Source: an uncultured Bizionia sp. (GTDB lineage: Bacteria > Bacteroidota > Bacteroidia > Flavobacteriales > Flavobacteriaceae). From it: a stretch of DNA of 64,000 nucleotides. Location of the stretch: NCBI GenBank assembly GCA_947496215.1, contig CANMCF010000001.1, positions 248,001 to 312,000 of the forward strand. Reading direction: 5' to 3'. Below the pieces are notes generated by a model that did not search any database, was not told the origin of the DNA, and worked only from the letters and a program-made list of their open reading frames with translations. A program made the translations under genes and the position numbers. Numbering within the stretch: position 1 is the first letter of the stretch; every line of letters begins with the position of its first letter. Shown here piece after piece: positions 9,531 to 17,706 of the stretch.

Positions 9531-10103
9531 TTAAGAAAGACGTTTGCGAATGCGACTTAGAGCCTGTGCCGTGATGCCTATGTACGAACTTATGTATTTG
9601 AGTGGTATGACCTTCAGCAACTCTGGGCGTTCCTTGAATAATTTCAGGTAACGTTCTTCAGCTGTGAGGTTTAATAGGTTTTGCTCACGCTTGGATTTAA
9701 TTAGAAAGAGGCGCTCTGCCGTAAGCCTTCCGATGAGGTTTCCTATTTGAGTCGTTTTATAGACATCTTGCAAGTCATTGTAGGAAATGCTCAAGATGGT
9801 AGTGTCGGTAAGCGCTTGTAACTGGTACAATGATGGTTTGCGAGTCAGAAAAGAATCATATGCACTGATGAATTGATTTTCAAAGCTAAAACCAAAGGTA
9901 ATTTCCTTCTCAGGATTGTCTTTTGGAATGAATAGGCGTACCACGCCGGACTCTATGAATGAAATATGGTTTTCCACATCATCGAGTTGTAAGAAAACGG
10001 CCTTCTTTGGGATGGTCTTGCGGTGTAATTTCGAAGTGAAAAAGTCCCAGTCCGAATCCGAGATGGTTGCTATCTGTTCGAGATATTCTTTTATCTGTTG
10101 CAT
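9531..10103 (-). CDS. Crp/Fnr family transcriptional regulator
   Basis: A 190-residue cytoplasmic regulator with an N-terminal cyclic-nucleotide-binding-like beta-roll (about 20-115) and a C-terminal helix-turn-helix ending YISSYIGITAQALSRIRKRL. I use the ATG at 10103 (MQQIKEY), since the upstream extension would need TTG. Its effector is unknown. Many flavobacterial members lack the cAMP-binding residues. It is the gene immediately upstream of the desaturase, but the desaturase has its own promoter. Confidence 0.92.
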   Translation of the reverse strand: MQQIKEYLEQIATISDSDWDFFTSKLHRKTIPKKAVFLQLDDVENHISFIESGVVRLFIPKDNPEKEITFGFSFENQFISAYDSFLTRKPSLYQLQALTDTTILSISYNDLQDVYKTTQIGNLIGRLTAERLFLIKSKREQNLLNLTAEERYLKLFKERPELLKVIPLKYISSYIGITAQALSRIRKRLS

Positions 10104-10130
10104 ATTATGCAATGCTATGATTTAGTTATG

Positions 10131-10138
10131 CAAAGATA
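10131..10138 (-). promoter_or_regulatory. Probable -7 box of the Crp/Fnr gene
   Basis: TATCTTTG on the minus strand, 27 nt upstream of the ATG at 10103, fits TAnnTTTG. No clear TTG is seen at the expected distance, so only the -7 element is supported. Confidence 0.4.
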
Positions 10139-10263
10139 AGGGTTTGTGAGGTTTATTTTTATTAATCATTGGTAATTGGAATTGTATTGGGCAAACTTTA
10201 TTCTTAACAAAAAGGAATAGCACGTCTTGTAGATGATTATAGACTTTGAGATTGACTCTGCAT

Positions 10264-10704
10264 TTAGCTACAGTTGTCCTTCACCTTTTTCAGCGCTTTT
10301 GGAAATATGGTTGACATAAAGTCTAAATGCTCATCAAGGATATCTATTTCGACACTAAGTGTGTTGCTTTCCACTCCTTCGATAAGCGTGTAGGTTTCTG
10401 TGGCTCCCGACCATTTTTTTGTTTCATCATCAATGGGTTGTTCCCTTCCCATAACTACGTTTCCAATATGCTTAAACTGCATGGTTTCATTTGGAATGTG
10501 TGTTTCGATGATGCTGTAGATGCCACTTTGATCAGGAGAAAGAAATAGTACCTTGCTACCTTCTTTCCAATTGTCGGTAATGGCGTAAGAGCCTTCAAAG
10601 AATACGCCGACCCAGTCCCGATATAAGTTTTCGTCCCAGAGTGCTTCCCAAATCTTGGTTTTCTCTGCCTTGATGTCAATTGAAAATTGTAATCTATTGA
10701 TCAT
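10264..10704 (-). CDS. SRPBCC / AHSA1-like domain protein
   Basis: A 146-residue single-domain protein of the START/SRPBCC helix-grip fold, AHSA1-like group. The opening (INRLQFSIDIKAEKTKIWEAL), the W..GS.. centre (DNWKEGSKVLFLS) and the long C-terminal helix (FPKALKKVKDNC) follow the family layout. Such proteins bind hydrophobic ligands or act as stress proteins. No ligand can be named. Monocistronic. Confidence 0.85.
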   Translation of the reverse strand: MINRLQFSIDIKAEKTKIWEALWDENLYRDWVGVFFEGSYAITDNWKEGSKVLFLSPDQSGIYSIIETHIPNETMQFKHIGNVVMGREQPIDDETKKWSGATETYTLIEGVESNTLSVEIDILDEHLDFMSTIFPKALKKVKDNCS

Positions 10705-10861
10705 TGCCTTGTTTTTGGTCCATTCCTAATCAAAGACACAACAATTTTGCTATGATTAGTCAATTCGTCAAGTAACTAATTTAGTAAACAAACACGAATC
10801 AAGGAAAAATCTGAATGAATTTTCCATATCAATTAATTATACACGTTATAGGTATGCATAT

Positions 10862-11350
10862 TCAATTTTTCTTTATTGGAGGTGGTGGAGGCGGAGGTGG
10901 GATATTGATTAGCCCTGTGTTTTCGTCTGGTTTGGAATCAAGCATTTCCATTTTTGCTTTGCTCACAAATTTTAAATCATCCACCAAATTATTTTCTTTA
11001 TCTTTAAAATAGATAAATAGTTGTCCAAATTCTTCTTTTGTCTCTTTATTGAAAAAGTGAAAACTATAAATTAGAGGGTTTTCATTTAGTATTGTCAAAT
11101 AGTAAGTTACATTAAGTTTAGAACGATTAATATCTGATTCAAGTTGTTTTATAGCTGATTCAGCTATTTCTTTGTCAACTCCATCATACCATTCGGTTAA
11201 GTTAGTTGCTATGCTTTTGTCTGTTATGGTACTTCCAATATTCTCGCATTGGAGGACAAATTCTTTAAATTCCGAACTAAATATTCTTTTTTCTTGCGAA
11301 AAAATATTCAAAGAGATTAATAAGATTAGTATTGTCGATGTTTTTCTCAT
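10862..11350 (-). CDS. Secreted hypothetical protein with C-terminal poly-proline tract
   Basis: Not recognised. From the ATG at 11350 (MRKTSTILILLISLNIFSQ; another ATG 18 bp upstream is possible) it has a clear signal peptide cleaved after FSQ, giving a periplasmic or secreted protein of about 145 residues. The body is mixed alpha/beta with a segment resembling small stress-response folds (YYLTILNENPLIYSFHFF). Near the C-terminus it has eight consecutive prolines (INIPPPPPPPPIKKN), encoded by a G-rich/C-rich tract at 10876-10900. It is lower in GC than its neighbours. Function unknown. Confidence 0.65.
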   Translation of the reverse strand: MRKTSTILILLISLNIFSQEKRIFSSEFKEFVLQCENIGSTITDKSIATNLTEWYDGVDKEIAESAIKQLESDINRSKLNVTYYLTILNENPLIYSFHFFNKETKEEFGQLFIYFKDKENNLVDDLKFVSKAKMEMLDSKPDENTGLINIPPPPPPPPIKKN

Positions 11351-11399
11351 ATGTTCGTTAAGGGACATGGTTTACACAAGTTAATGATTAGGGTTTACA

Positions 11400-11660
11400 C
11401 TAAATTAGTCTCTCAAAATTTTCAAATTCAATTTTATCAGTATAATAGTGGTTATTAGATTTTATTTCATATTCTTTAGGGTATACATCTTCGTTGCTAG
11501 TCAATTTGTCAGTTTTGAGTAGAATTTCAGATTTAAATATTTCATCTAAAATTTTATTTATTGATTGTTCTGGTGTATAATTAAATTTATAAATATACCT
11601 TTCCCAGAACCCTAGATAATTCGGTGATTCAATAAATTCATCGACTTTAATAAGTTCCAT
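11400..11660 (-). CDS. Small hypothetical protein
   Basis: Not recognised. An 86-residue reading frame from the ATG at 11660 (MELIKVDEF...), acidic, no signal peptide or membrane segment, rich in Y/N/E/K. An upstream in-frame start would add 17 residues. It lies on the same strand as its neighbours within an AT-rich accessory stretch (10.8-12.1 kb). It could be part of an immunity-type or orphan locus, but nothing shows this. The reading frame is credible but not secure. Confidence 0.45.
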   Translation of the reverse strand: MELIKVDEFIESPNYLGFWERYIYKFNYTPEQSINKILDEIFKSEILLKTDKLTSNEDVYPKEYEIKSNNHYYTDKIEFENFERLI

Positions 11661-11789
11661 TATTTTTTGAAGGGTTAGTGTCAATATGTGTGGTAACTTG
11701 TATATAAACACAACTAGTTGCGTTTATTTTTCTTATAAATACATCAAATATAATGGTTCTTTTAAAATAATATGAATTGACTTTTGTTT

Positions 11790-12116
11790 TTAGTTATGTA
11801 TCGAGTCATGGCACGGTTTGCAGATTGATACAAGCCATTTTATGGGTTCTTTTCCAATATTCCTTCTTGCGTATTTTTTGTGGTGGACTTGAGTGGCCTT
11901 AGCTCCACAGTAAACACATTTCCAATTGTCTCGTTTGAGGACTACATAACGTTTACGCTTCCACGCATCCGATTTCAGGTATACGTTTCGGTAATAGTTG
12001 CGACGGCGTCTACGTTTTATCTTAAAGATCCAACGGTTAAAAATCCATCCACCTATTGCAATAACAAATAGGATTAAGATCCTATATTCCATAGTATTGT
12101 CTTGCAATAGTTTCAT
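11790..12116 (-). CDS. Membrane-anchored HNH endonuclease-like protein
   Basis: A 108-residue protein. An N-terminal transmembrane helix (about 9-28, YRILILFVIAIGGWIFNRWIF) is followed by a strongly basic run (KIKRRRRR) and a compact HNH zinc-finger nuclease domain (about 50-108) with CVYCG, the HH pair in TQVHHKKYARRN and the closing CKPCHDSIHN. The four cysteines form the structural zinc site and the histidines the catalytic betabeta-alpha-metal motif. HNH domains cut DNA, but membrane anchoring is unusual. The domain would face the cytoplasm by the positive-inside rule. Isolated gene. Confidence 0.8.
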   Translation of the reverse strand: MKLLQDNTMEYRILILFVIAIGGWIFNRWIFKIKRRRRRNYYRNVYLKSDAWKRKRYVVLKRDNWKCVYCGAKATQVHHKKYARRNIGKEPIKWLVSICKPCHDSIHN

Positions 12117-12435
12117 TTTTAGCCTTTTCTTGAATTTTAAAACCTGATACTTCTTTGATATTCATAGCCTTCATCAAGAAATGCTATAGAATTGCCCATT
12201 ATATCAAAATATCCATTGGTCTTATTTTTGGATATTGGATTAAGTACTAAAATAAGCATTTTATGTCCACTTTGTCAAGGATTTATTTCAAGCATGATAA
12301 GTGGTGTTTTGTGTAAATTGACTAATGTGGTCTTTAGGTCTAAAAGGACCTCGATTTTTCACGCTACAATAACCATTAGTTAAACTTTCGGTAACTTTTA
12401 AATCCTTGAAAACATGTCTCTTTGCCAAAAAAACA
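12117..12435. other. Intergenic region between the HNH gene and marC
   Basis: 319 bp without a credible gene. It must hold the divergent promoters, although neither has a clear TAnnTTTG match. Two inverted repeats are visible: AATATCCA/TGGATATT at 12208-12236 and AGGTC/GACCT at 12336-12351, the latter about 85 bp before the marC start. Confidence 0.5.
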
Positions 12436-13065
12436 ATGGAGTTATTTTTAGTAAGTTTTGGAGCATTATTTTCCATAATGAACCCCTTGGGAACAGTACC
12501 GGTATTTGTGGGGTTGTCACAAGACCATACAAAAAAGGAACGAGCCATGATTGCCTTTTGGACGGCTTTGGATGTCTTGGCCATTTTGCTTTTGTCCTTT
12601 TTTGTTGGAAAGTACATCTTATCTTTTTTCGGGATAAGTTTGGATGCCTTGAAAATTGCAGGAGGCCTCATCATTGCATCTTCAGGGTTTGCTTTGTTGA
12701 CGGGTAAGTTCAGGGAGCACAAGGGAATGGGGAAACAGCGTAAAGGGGTGGAGGACGACATAACCTCCCGTAATTCCATATCGTTGACACCATTGGCCAT
12801 TCCAATGCTAGCAGGACCTGGTACGATATCGTTGTTGATCACCTACAATCAAGAGTATGTTTTGATCTCTGAGATATCTATTATAGTGGGAGCGATGCTA
12901 TTTACGTCATTTACCATTTACTTGATACTCAAAAGTTCTCATTACATAGTCAAGGTCTTGGGAGCTTCCGGAATTAATGCATTGTCAAGGATTATAGGCT
13001 TTATCGTCATCGCAATTGGTGTGGAATACATCATAATTGCTGTAAAGTCTATATTTCGTCTTTAA
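12436..13065 (+). CDS. MarC family integral membrane protein (UPF0056)
   Basis: A 209-residue inner-membrane protein with six predicted transmembrane helices and the family signatures FSIMNPLGTVPVFVGLS near the N-terminus and TPLAIPMLAGPGTIS in the middle (about residue 115). The family's transport function is not established. The start is the ATG at 12436, and a longer reading would need TTG. Its 3' end overlaps the convergent PrsW gene by 17 bp. Confidence 0.92.
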   Translation: MELFLVSFGALFSIMNPLGTVPVFVGLSQDHTKKERAMIAFWTALDVLAILLLSFFVGKYILSFFGISLDALKIAGGLIIASSGFALLTGKFREHKGMGKQRKGVEDDITSRNSISLTPLAIPMLAGPGTISLLITYNQEYVLISEISIIVGAMLFTSFTIYLILKSSHYIVKVLGASGINALSRIIGFIVIAIGVEYIIIAVKSIFRL

Positions 13066-13735
13066 TTTTGAATTGGGAGTTGTTCTGATGTCTTTTTATG
13101 GCTTTTCTGGACAAGACGACACCTATTATGAGAGAAACTATAGCACCAACCCAAATCCCAGGGATGAACTTAATGAACAAAAAGAAATCGTAGGCTCCGT
13201 GGAAAACAATGGCCAATAACAAGCCTGCAAGGTTTAATTGTATTCTTTTCTTGGAGAACTTGGCCTTTCCCATAAAATACCCCATAAGGATACCAAAGGT
13301 GGCGTGTGCTGGGACGGCGGTGAAAGCTCTAGCCAAGGCAGTCGCAGGACCTCCATTTAACACGTACATGATGTTTTCGGTGGCAGCAAATCCCATAGAA
13401 ACCATTACAGCATAAACTATGCCGTCAAAAGGTTCGTTGAATTCTTTTCGTCTTTGGGCAAAAAGCAATACAATCAAGTATTTGCTTAACTCTTCGGAAA
13501 AACCAACGACAAAGAAGGCTTGTACGAATTGTTGTATCACGCTTAACTTGTCAGTTAAGGGAACTGCAATGTTGAAGGCAGAATAAAGGGTCGTAGTTAT
13601 CAAGATGCTTACAACTGCTCCCAAAAGAAAGGAAATGAACAACAGTCGCTTGGGTTCTTTTTCGTATTTGTCTTTGAGATAGATATAGAAAATGATTACA
13701 AAAACGGGAGCAAGTGCATAGATAATTAGGTCCAT
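13049..13735 (-). CDS. PrsW family intramembrane metalloprotease
   Basis: A 228-residue polytopic membrane protein of the PrsW group, whose Bacillus founder does site-1 cleavage of the anti-sigma factor RsiW. The expected motifs lie in membrane helices: EELSK (EExxK), AATENIMY, HATFG and FHGAYDF. They supply the glutamates and histidines of the active site. Its 3' end overlaps marC (convergent) by 17 bp. It precedes no recognisable anti-sigma gene, so the substrate is unknown. The Nudix gene lies 18 bp upstream on the same strand, so the two may be co-transcribed. Confidence 0.92.
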   Translation of the reverse strand: MDLIIYALAPVFVIIFYIYLKDKYEKEPKRLLFISFLLGAVVSILITTTLYSAFNIAVPLTDKLSVIQQFVQAFFVVGFSEELSKYLIVLLFAQRRKEFNEPFDGIVYAVMVSMGFAATENIMYVLNGGPATALARAFTAVPAHATFGILMGYFMGKAKFSKKRIQLNLAGLLLAIVFHGAYDFFLFIKFIPGIWVGAIVSLIIGVVLSRKAIKRHQNNSQFKIKDEI

Positions 13736-13753
13736 TGAACGAATGTATAAAAA

Positions 13754-14302
13754 TTATAACATCTTTTTTATGCTTTCAAGGACAAACTCATAATATGGTC
13801 TGTTGGAAGCTATAAAATGATTGTTGGTTTCACTATGTTCCAAAAGCGCCTTGAAATCTTCGAAAGTGACAAGTTTCAATGCTTCGACCTCTTCTTCTTG
13901 AGGTCGCAAATGAGTGAAGTCAACTTTCAGCTCAGCAATGAAGGTGTTGTGAAACTCATTGTCTACGATCCCGTTGGCATAAGTTTGAAAACACTCGAAG
14001 ACACCTATCTTATGCAATTCGTCCTCGGAAACCGTCAACCCGATTTCTTCTTGGATCTCTCTAACGGCACCACTTGTCAAGGTTTCTCCTGCATCGATGT
14101 GGCCAGCAACGGAAACATCCCATAGCAAAGGGCAAATTGTTTTGGTTTTTGCTCTTTGTTGCAATAGGATTTTACCACTGTCTGTATAAAGCCAAATGTG
14201 AGCCGTATTGTGATAATGACCTTTGGAATGGATTTCGGACTTCAAGGCGTTTTGTCCTGTTGGTTTTCCTGCTTTGGTGACAATGTCTATGTATTCATCC
14301 AT
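13754..14302 (-). CDS. Nudix hydrolase (IPP isomerase-like subgroup)
   Basis: A 182-residue cytoplasmic pyrophosphohydrolase. The Nudix box is complete: G then five residues, E, seven residues, then REIQEEIGL (about residues 65-90, beginning GHIDAGET). N-terminal features (DIVTKAGKPTG, WLYTDSGKILLQQRA) place it near the Idi-like/YfcD subgroup, which often hydrolyses nucleotide diphosphate derivatives rather than isomerising IPP. It is probably transcribed with prsW, whose start is 18 bp downstream. Confidence 0.93.
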   Translation of the reverse strand: MDEYIDIVTKAGKPTGQNALKSEIHSKGHYHNTAHIWLYTDSGKILLQQRAKTKTICPLLWDVSVAGHIDAGETLTSGAVREIQEEIGLTVSEDELHKIGVFECFQTYANGIVDNEFHNTFIAELKVDFTHLRPQEEEVEALKLVTFEDFKALLEHSETNNHFIASNRPYYEFVLESIKKML

Positions 14303-14372
14303 TGTATAAAAATAATGGGTTTCATATGATTTGGATAGAAAAAAATAAAAAACATCAATTGTTTTTTACTGT

Positions 14373-14405
14373 AAAAGCCTTGAATATGAAATCAAGGCTT
14401 TTTTT
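14373..14405. terminator. Terminator hairpin after the class V aminotransferase
   Basis: AAAAGCCTTGA (14373-14383) and TCAAGGCTTTT (14392-14402) form a perfect 11-bp stem with an 8-nt loop. It lies downstream of the minus-strand aminotransferase (ends 14417) and before the Nudix gene, so it separates their transcripts. T-runs flank it on both strands. Confidence 0.75.
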
Positions 14406-14416
14406 GGGTTTTCATA

Positions 14417-15577
14417 TTATCTTAAGATTGAAGCCATACAATCCACGAATTTCTTCAAGTCTTTGGAGGTATTGTATAAATGACACGAGATTCTAATGTA
14501 ATTTCCCCTAATTGAAACAAATATGTTTTGTTCTTTCAAGGCTAATTTCAACGTGTTGACATCCAGTTCTTGGGGAAGCTCGATTCCAAAAAGATGATGC
14601 GTTCTGTAATTGTCGTCTTCAATGTTGCAACCCAAAGTCTTCAATGTCTTAACTGTTTCTGAAGTAATGTTCTTACAATAATCTTGGATGGCACGAGGAG
14701 TCCATTCAATGACTTGTTTCAGAGCTTCGATTTGCATTTTTACGTAGATGAAATTTCCGCCTTCTCCAACTGCATAGCGATTTGCCAATGGTTTGTATTC
14801 AGATTGGTAATTTGTCAAGCCAGCGAAGTCCTCACTGCCCAAACGATTCGCCCAGTTGTCTTCGAGAGGTATTCCGTTATCAAAATATTCACCATAGTAG
14901 GCATAACCACAACCATAAGGGCCAAATAACCATTTGTAACCTGCACAAATCAAAGCATCTGGTTGTATATCCTTCACAGAAAAGGGTAATGCTCCAATAG
15001 ATTGACTTCCATCGACAATGAGCAATGCATCGTGTTGCTTGCTTTTCTTCCTGATGGCCTTTAAATCGAATAGACTTCCGTTGGACCAATGAATGTTTCC
15101 CATTGCAACAACAGCAGTTTTGTTGGTAATCGCATTTAAAATGGATTCATTCCATTGTTTTACCCTGTTGGTTTTTGAATTTGTGGGAGAGACGGTCTTT
15201 ATGGTTGCATTGTATTCTTTTGCTAACTTTTGCCATGCATACACATTGCTTGGAAATTGTTCGTCAATGATCAGAATCTCGTCTTCTGCATTTAGTTTTA
15301 TATTGTTGGTTATGGTAGAAATGCCATAAGATACCGAGGGAATGTTTGCTATGCGATCATAACTGTCTGCTTCCACTAGTTTGGCGAATAGTTTTCTCAA
15401 TTCCACAACAGGTTCAAAATAATCTGATGCACTGATGGTGTATGGTTTGTTTTTTTGTCTTAAACCTTCCATTCCAGCTTCAAAAATAGCTTTGAAGCCG
15501 GGGGATTGACTAGCAATATTAAGATAAGTGACATCTTCGGGGATGTCGAATAGGTGTTTTTGATTTTGTAACGACAT
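14417..15577 (-). CDS. Class V aminotransferase-fold PLP enzyme
   Basis: A 386-residue cytoplasmic PLP enzyme of the cysteine desulfurase/isopenicillin epimerase-like class V group. Visible features are IVDGSQSIGALPF, with the ring-stacking/pyridine-binding Asp and following Gln, and the Schiff-base Lys in AGYKWLFGPYGCGYAYY (about residues 215-230). There is no conserved sulfur-accepting Cys loop typical of NifS/SufS near the C-terminus, so a selenocysteine lyase/kynureninase-like or unassigned role is more likely than Fe-S assembly. It has its own terminator. Confidence 0.88.
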   Translation of the reverse strand: MSLQNQKHLFDIPEDVTYLNIASQSPGFKAIFEAGMEGLRQKNKPYTISASDYFEPVVELRKLFAKLVEADSYDRIANIPSVSYGISTITNNIKLNAEDEILIIDEQFPSNVYAWQKLAKEYNATIKTVSPTNSKTNRVKQWNESILNAITNKTAVVAMGNIHWSNGSLFDLKAIRKKSKQHDALLIVDGSQSIGALPFSVKDIQPDALICAGYKWLFGPYGCGYAYYGEYFDNGIPLEDNWANRLGSEDFAGLTNYQSEYKPLANRYAVGEGGNFIYVKMQIEALKQVIEWTPRAIQDYCKNITSETVKTLKTLGCNIEDDNYRTHHLFGIELPQELDVNTLKLALKEQNIFVSIRGNYIRISCHLYNTSKDLKKFVDCMASILR

Positions 15578-15698
15578 AATGATTTAATGGAAATAATGAA
15601 GCCTTGAAAGCAAGCCAAGGGCTAACGAATGATATTAGAGACAAACAAGAGTTTTTGCAAAATAAGCTTGGACTGTATTATAGTCATTTTGGACAAGA

Positions 15699-15724
15699 AC
15701 AAAGCCTCTATGAAGAGGCTCTGT
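15699..15724. terminator. Terminator-like hairpin after the M42 peptidase
   Basis: ACAAAGCCTCT and AGAGGCTCTGT pair over a 4-nt loop with one mismatch. On the minus strand it is followed by TTTGTTCTTGT and on the plus strand by GTTGTGTTTTTTG. It lies 48 bp downstream of the minus-strand peptidase. Confidence 0.65.
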
Positions 15725-15771
15725 GTTGTGTTTTTTGTCATACATCTGCAATTAAGGGATGATGAGGATTT

Positions 15772-16860
15772 CTATTTGAAATAACTAAACGTTTCACCAT
15801 CCTCAATCTTCAATAATGTTTCATAAATCAGTTTAATTACATTTTCAACATCTTCCCTGTGTACGGTTTCAACGGTAGTATGCATATAACGCAGGGGCAA
15901 TGAGATTAATGCAGATGCCACACCTCCGTTGCTATAGGCAAAGGCATCAGTATCTGTCCCAGTAGCTCTTGACAATGCGGCGCGTTGAAAAGGTATTTTC
16001 TTTTCCTCTGCAGTATCCGTAATCAAATCACGTAATTTTTGTTGTACTGCTGGAGCATATGCTATTACTGGTCCTTTGCCTATTTCGGCTTCGCCTTGTA
16101 CCTTCATGTCTATCATTGGAGTAGTTGTGTCATGCGTAACATCGGTGACGATGGCTACATTTGGTTGTATGGTGTGCGTTATCATTTCTGCTCCACGAAG
16201 TCCAATCTCCTCTTGCACGGCATTGGTTACGTATAGACCAAAAGGAAGTGTTTTTTTGTTTTCCTTGAGTAAGCGCGCTACTTCTGCAATCATAAAACCA
16301 CCCATTCTATTGTCCAAGGCACGACATACGAAGTTATTTTTGTTGAGAATGTGAAATTCATCAGGGTACGTGATGACACAACCTATGTGCACACCAAGTT
16401 TTTCAACTTCTTCCTTGGTCTTACAACCACAATCTATGAATATGTTGTTTGGCTTTGGTGGCTCCTCTTTAGCACGGTTGCGCGTATGTATTGCCGGCCA
16501 TCCGAAAACACCTTTTACGATGCCTTTTTTCGTATGGATGTTCACTACTTTACTTGGTGCTATTTGATGGTCGCTACCACCGTTTCTAACGACATATATG
16601 AGACCTTTGTCACTAATGTAGTTTACATACCAGGATATTTCATCGGCATGCCCTTCAATCACGACTTTGTATTTTGCCTTTGGATTGATGACACCAACCG
16701 CTGTACCATAGGTATCGGTCATAAATTCATCCACGTACGGTTTTAAATAATCCATCCAAATTTTTTGCCCGTCCCATTCATAACCAGTTGGTGATGCATT
16801 GTTTAGGTATTTTTCTAAAAAGTCCATTGACTTTTTGTTGAGTATGCTCTTTTTTGCCAT
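15772..16860 (-). CDS. M42 family metallopeptidase (glutamyl aminopeptidase / endoglucanase M-like)
   Basis: A 362-residue cytoplasmic di-metal aminopeptidase of the tetrahedral TET type. Metal and catalytic residues follow the family order: GHADEISW (H), RALDNRMGG (bridging D), QEEIGLRGA (catalytic E pair), TDVTHDTT (D), and a late MHTTVETVHREDV (H). Length fits M42. Likely role: peptide turnover. Single gene with its own terminator, transcribed away from DUF4294. Confidence 0.94.
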   Translation of the reverse strand: MAKKSILNKKSMDFLEKYLNNASPTGYEWDGQKIWMDYLKPYVDEFMTDTYGTAVGVINPKAKYKVVIEGHADEISWYVNYISDKGLIYVVRNGGSDHQIAPSKVVNIHTKKGIVKGVFGWPAIHTRNRAKEEPPKPNNIFIDCGCKTKEEVEKLGVHIGCVITYPDEFHILNKNNFVCRALDNRMGGFMIAEVARLLKENKKTLPFGLYVTNAVQEEIGLRGAEMITHTIQPNVAIVTDVTHDTTTPMIDMKVQGEAEIGKGPVIAYAPAVQQKLRDLITDTAEEKKIPFQRAALSRATGTDTDAFAYSNGGVASALISLPLRYMHTTVETVHREDVENVIKLIYETLLKIEDGETFSYFK

Positions 16861-16971
16861 TTATTTTAATTTTTTACTAAAATAGGAATATTCGATTATA
16901 TTTAACATTTAGGATAAAGTTAATTAGTAATTTTACTCTTTGTAAGTATAAGACATGGAAAAAAGGGGGTA

Positions 16972-16994
16972 AATCGTTAATTTGGAACGATTTT
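16972..16994. promoter_or_regulatory. Inverted repeat in the leader of the DUF4294 gene
   Basis: AAATCGTT (16972-16979) and AACGATTT (16987-16994), a perfect 8-bp inverted repeat with a 7-nt spacer, ending 16 nt before the ATG at 17011. It could be an operator or a leader hairpin that masks the ribosome site. Confidence 0.35.
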
Positions 16995-17010
16995 AGCCCA
17001 AAAATACTAT

Positions 17011-17706
17011 ATGAACGCCCAAATGAGATATTTAAGTTTTTTATTTATGGTTTTCCCCATCTTGTTGATTGCACAAGAAATCAATAAGGTGAAGCAAGAT
17101 TCCACAGATGTGGAGTATGTTGTCATTGAAGGAGATTCCATCCCCAAGACTGCGATAGATTTAGATGAAGTGATGCTGTTGCATAGGTTGAAATTCACTA
17201 GCAAGAAGAATTGGAGACGCTATATGATATTGAAGCGTAAGACCATCAAAGTGTATCCGTATGCCAAATTGGCGGCAGAACGCTTGGAGTCTTTGAACGA
17301 GCGTTTGGCTACTTTGGAAAGAAAGCGAGATAAAAAGAAATATGCAAAAAAAATCCAGAAATACATAGAAGGAGAGTTTTCTGCCGAGTTGAAGAAAATG
17401 ACTAGGACAGAAGGGCAGATCCTGATAAAGCTAATACACAGGCAAACCGGGAAAACAGCTTTCTCCTTAATTAAAGAATTGAGAAATGGATGGAGAGCCT
17501 TTTGGTTCAACAGTACGGCCAAGTTGTTTGATATTTCATTGAAAAGGGAATTCGATCCTGAAAATGAAAAGGAGGACTACTTGATAGAGGACATCTTGGA
17601 GCGCAGTTTTCAAAATGGTACGTTGGTGCGCCAAAAGCCAGCCATAAAATTCGATTTCTATTCCCTTACGAACAAATGGTCTAAAAATAAGGTAAGCAAG
17701 AATTGA
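17011..17706 (+). CDS. DUF4294 domain-containing exported protein
   Basis: A 231-residue protein with an N-terminal signal peptide (MNAQMRYLSFLFMVFPILLIAQ). It matches the Bacteroidota-specific DUF4294 family, with the basic, helical centre (KTIKVYPYAKLAAERLE), TRTEGQILIKLIHRQTG, and ELRNGWRAFWFNSTAKLFDISL. The function of the family is unknown. Its stop overlaps the start of the next gene (TGATG), so it is translationally coupled to the haemolysin III-like protein. Confidence 0.9.
   Translation: MNAQMRYLSFLFMVFPILLIAQEINKVKQDSTDVEYVVIEGDSIPKTAIDLDEVMLLHRLKFTSKKNWRRYMILKRKTIKVYPYAKLAAERLESLNERLATLERKRDKKKYAKKIQKYIEGEFSAELKKMTRTEGQILIKLIHRQTGKTAFSLIKELRNGWRAFWFNSTAKLFDISLKREFDPENEKEDYLIEDILERSFQNGTLVRQKPAIKFDFYSLTNKWSKNKVSKN

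Noticed and set aside
14417-15577. Cysteine desulfurase SufS/NifS
   Set aside because: The fold and PLP Lys fit, but the conserved Cys loop near the C-terminus and neighbouring suf/isc genes are lacking.
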